From a virus: a DNA stretch of 38,740 nt. The translations under genes and the position numbers were made by a program. Where the stretch lies: positions 1 through 38,740 of the IMG/VR virus record IMGVR_UViG_3300021375_001524. One strand, given 5' to 3'. The notes below the pieces were generated by a model. The model saw nothing but the letters and a program-made list of their open reading frames with translations. It had not been told where the DNA came from and did no database searches. Position 1 is the stretch's first letter. Each line of letters begins with the position of its first letter. Shown one piece after another: positions 38,472 through 38,740 of this stretch.

Positions 38472-38608
38472 CCGTTTGTTGTATTAATCATACATCATAT
38501 ATACTATATCATATATATGACCGGCTATGATATACCAAGATGTCTAACAATACCACAACCATTCTGGGTCAATAACGAACAATCTATATGAATACCAAGA
38601 CATTTCGG

Positions 38609-38637
38609 TTGACAATATGTATTCTTTCATGTATAAT
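38609..38637 (+). promoter_or_regulatory. perfect sigma70 consensus promoter with extended element
   Basis: TTGACA (38609-38614), 17 bases, TATAAT (38632-38637), preceded by CCAAGACATTTCGG, shared with the promoter at 37311. It reads into the gene starting at 38671. Confidence 0.92.
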
Positions 38638-38670
38638 ATAAGTATATTCAACAATAAAGGAGTACCTTTT

Positions 38671-38740
38671 ATGACAGTAACAGACAAAATGCTTACAGAT
38701 ACTATGGGTTTGGTTCACAATATGAACGCAGATCAAGTAG
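38671..38740 (+). CDS. start of a gene cut by the window edge
   Basis: ATG at 38671 follows AAGGAG with about 8 nt spacing and opens MTVTDKMLTDTMGLVHNMNA, frame open to the window end. Only 23 codons are visible, too few to identify the product. The perfect promoter and ribosome site support a real, strongly expressed gene. Confidence 0.6.
   Translation, partial: MTVTDKMLTDTMGLVHNMNADQV

Larger units (their letters stand above)
38258..38608 (+). other. gene-free region with hairpins, terminator and operator-like palindrome
   Basis: No gene is seen. The first part has small hairpins (ATCTCC/GGAGAT near 38270-38286; CTAC/GTAG near 38308-38318) in the 3' untranslated end of the upstream unit, then a strong terminator (38369-38400). 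The rest is AT-rich with repeated CATATATATGA-like stretches and a 16-bp palindrome at 38456-38471. Confidence 0.6.

Noticed and set aside
1-38740. Bacterial chromosome segment carrying transporter and metabolic genes
   Set aside because: The sliding clamp of T4 type, dense overlapping small genes, consensus early promoters and absence of host housekeeping genes fit a phage better; transporter genes alone could have suggested a host.
1-38740. tRNA genes
   Set aside because: No complete cloverleaf with a T-loop and acceptor stem was found by eye in the gaps; a tRNA search program would settle this.

Overview
The window looks like a segment of a T4-like (myovirus) genome from the sea, most probably a phage of SAR11/Pelagibacter or a related AT-rich alphaproteobacterium. 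The support is a T4 gp45-type sliding clamp, motifs resembling the T4-like late promoter NATAAATA, many small overlapping genes, strong AT richness, a DUF465-like gene, and auxiliary genes of the kind that marine T4-like phages carry. Virion structural genes, tRNA genes, rRNA and CRISPR arrays were not seen. Host assignment is inference.

Layout. From 36.4 kb down to 1 nearly everything is on the minus strand; 34.7-36.0 kb and 37.3 kb to the right end are on the plus strand. Promoters and terminators suggest these transcription units. (a) Early-type promoter 6012-6040: sliding clamp, DpdA/TGT-like enzyme, DUF465 protein, QueD-like protein, glycosyltransferase, galE. (b) Early promoter 8242-8270: unknown, SWIM-finger protein, DEDDh exonuclease, Ala/Gly-rich repeat protein. 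(c) Early promoter 14628-14656: P-loop protein, GT-A-like glycosyltransferase, methyltransferase, a tandem paralogue pair, cupin, membrane protein, radical SAM/SPASM protein; then a second radical SAM protein with an N-terminal twitch domain. (d) Late motif 19061-19068 to terminator 14705-14727: five exported or membrane proteins, including an 803-residue protein with ten Cys-rich 22-residue repeats. (e) Late motif 21888-21895, a leader of about 170 nt, TctA and TctC (tripartite tricarboxylate-type transporter), terminator 19120-19143. (f) Early promoter 23474-23502: small membrane peptide, cold-shock protein, two small basic proteins, methyltransferase. (g) Late motif 28019-28026: two Fe(II)/2-oxoglutarate dioxygenases, an adenylate-forming enzyme, a nitroreductase and a methyltransferase, tightly coupled. 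(h) Early promoter 29920-29948: ProX-like binding protein and ProW-like permease. (i) Late motif 30422-30429: two small membrane proteins. (j) Late motif 34273-34280: small basic protein, zinc-ribbon protein, membrane proteins, NodU-type carbamoyltransferase, and a radical SAM core split from its SPASM domain. (k) Early promoter 34694-34722: a small gene ending in terminator 34379-34396.

The right part has two plus-strand genes (34749-35976), a convergent HNH endonuclease, and a 1-kb gene-free region packed with ATAGTAG-type repeats between divergent promoters. Small plus-strand genes with very strong promoters follow.

The stretch from 19 to 33 kb is the unusual part. The phage carries components of two host-type solute uptake systems, each lacking a normal partner (no TctB, no ProV), beside a compact small-molecule operon. 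Together with the 7-deazaguanine-type genes (QueD-like, TGT/DpdA-like) and the sugar-transfer genes, this suggests a phage that reprograms host uptake and may chemically modify its DNA or particle. Products and substrates cannot be read from sequence alone.
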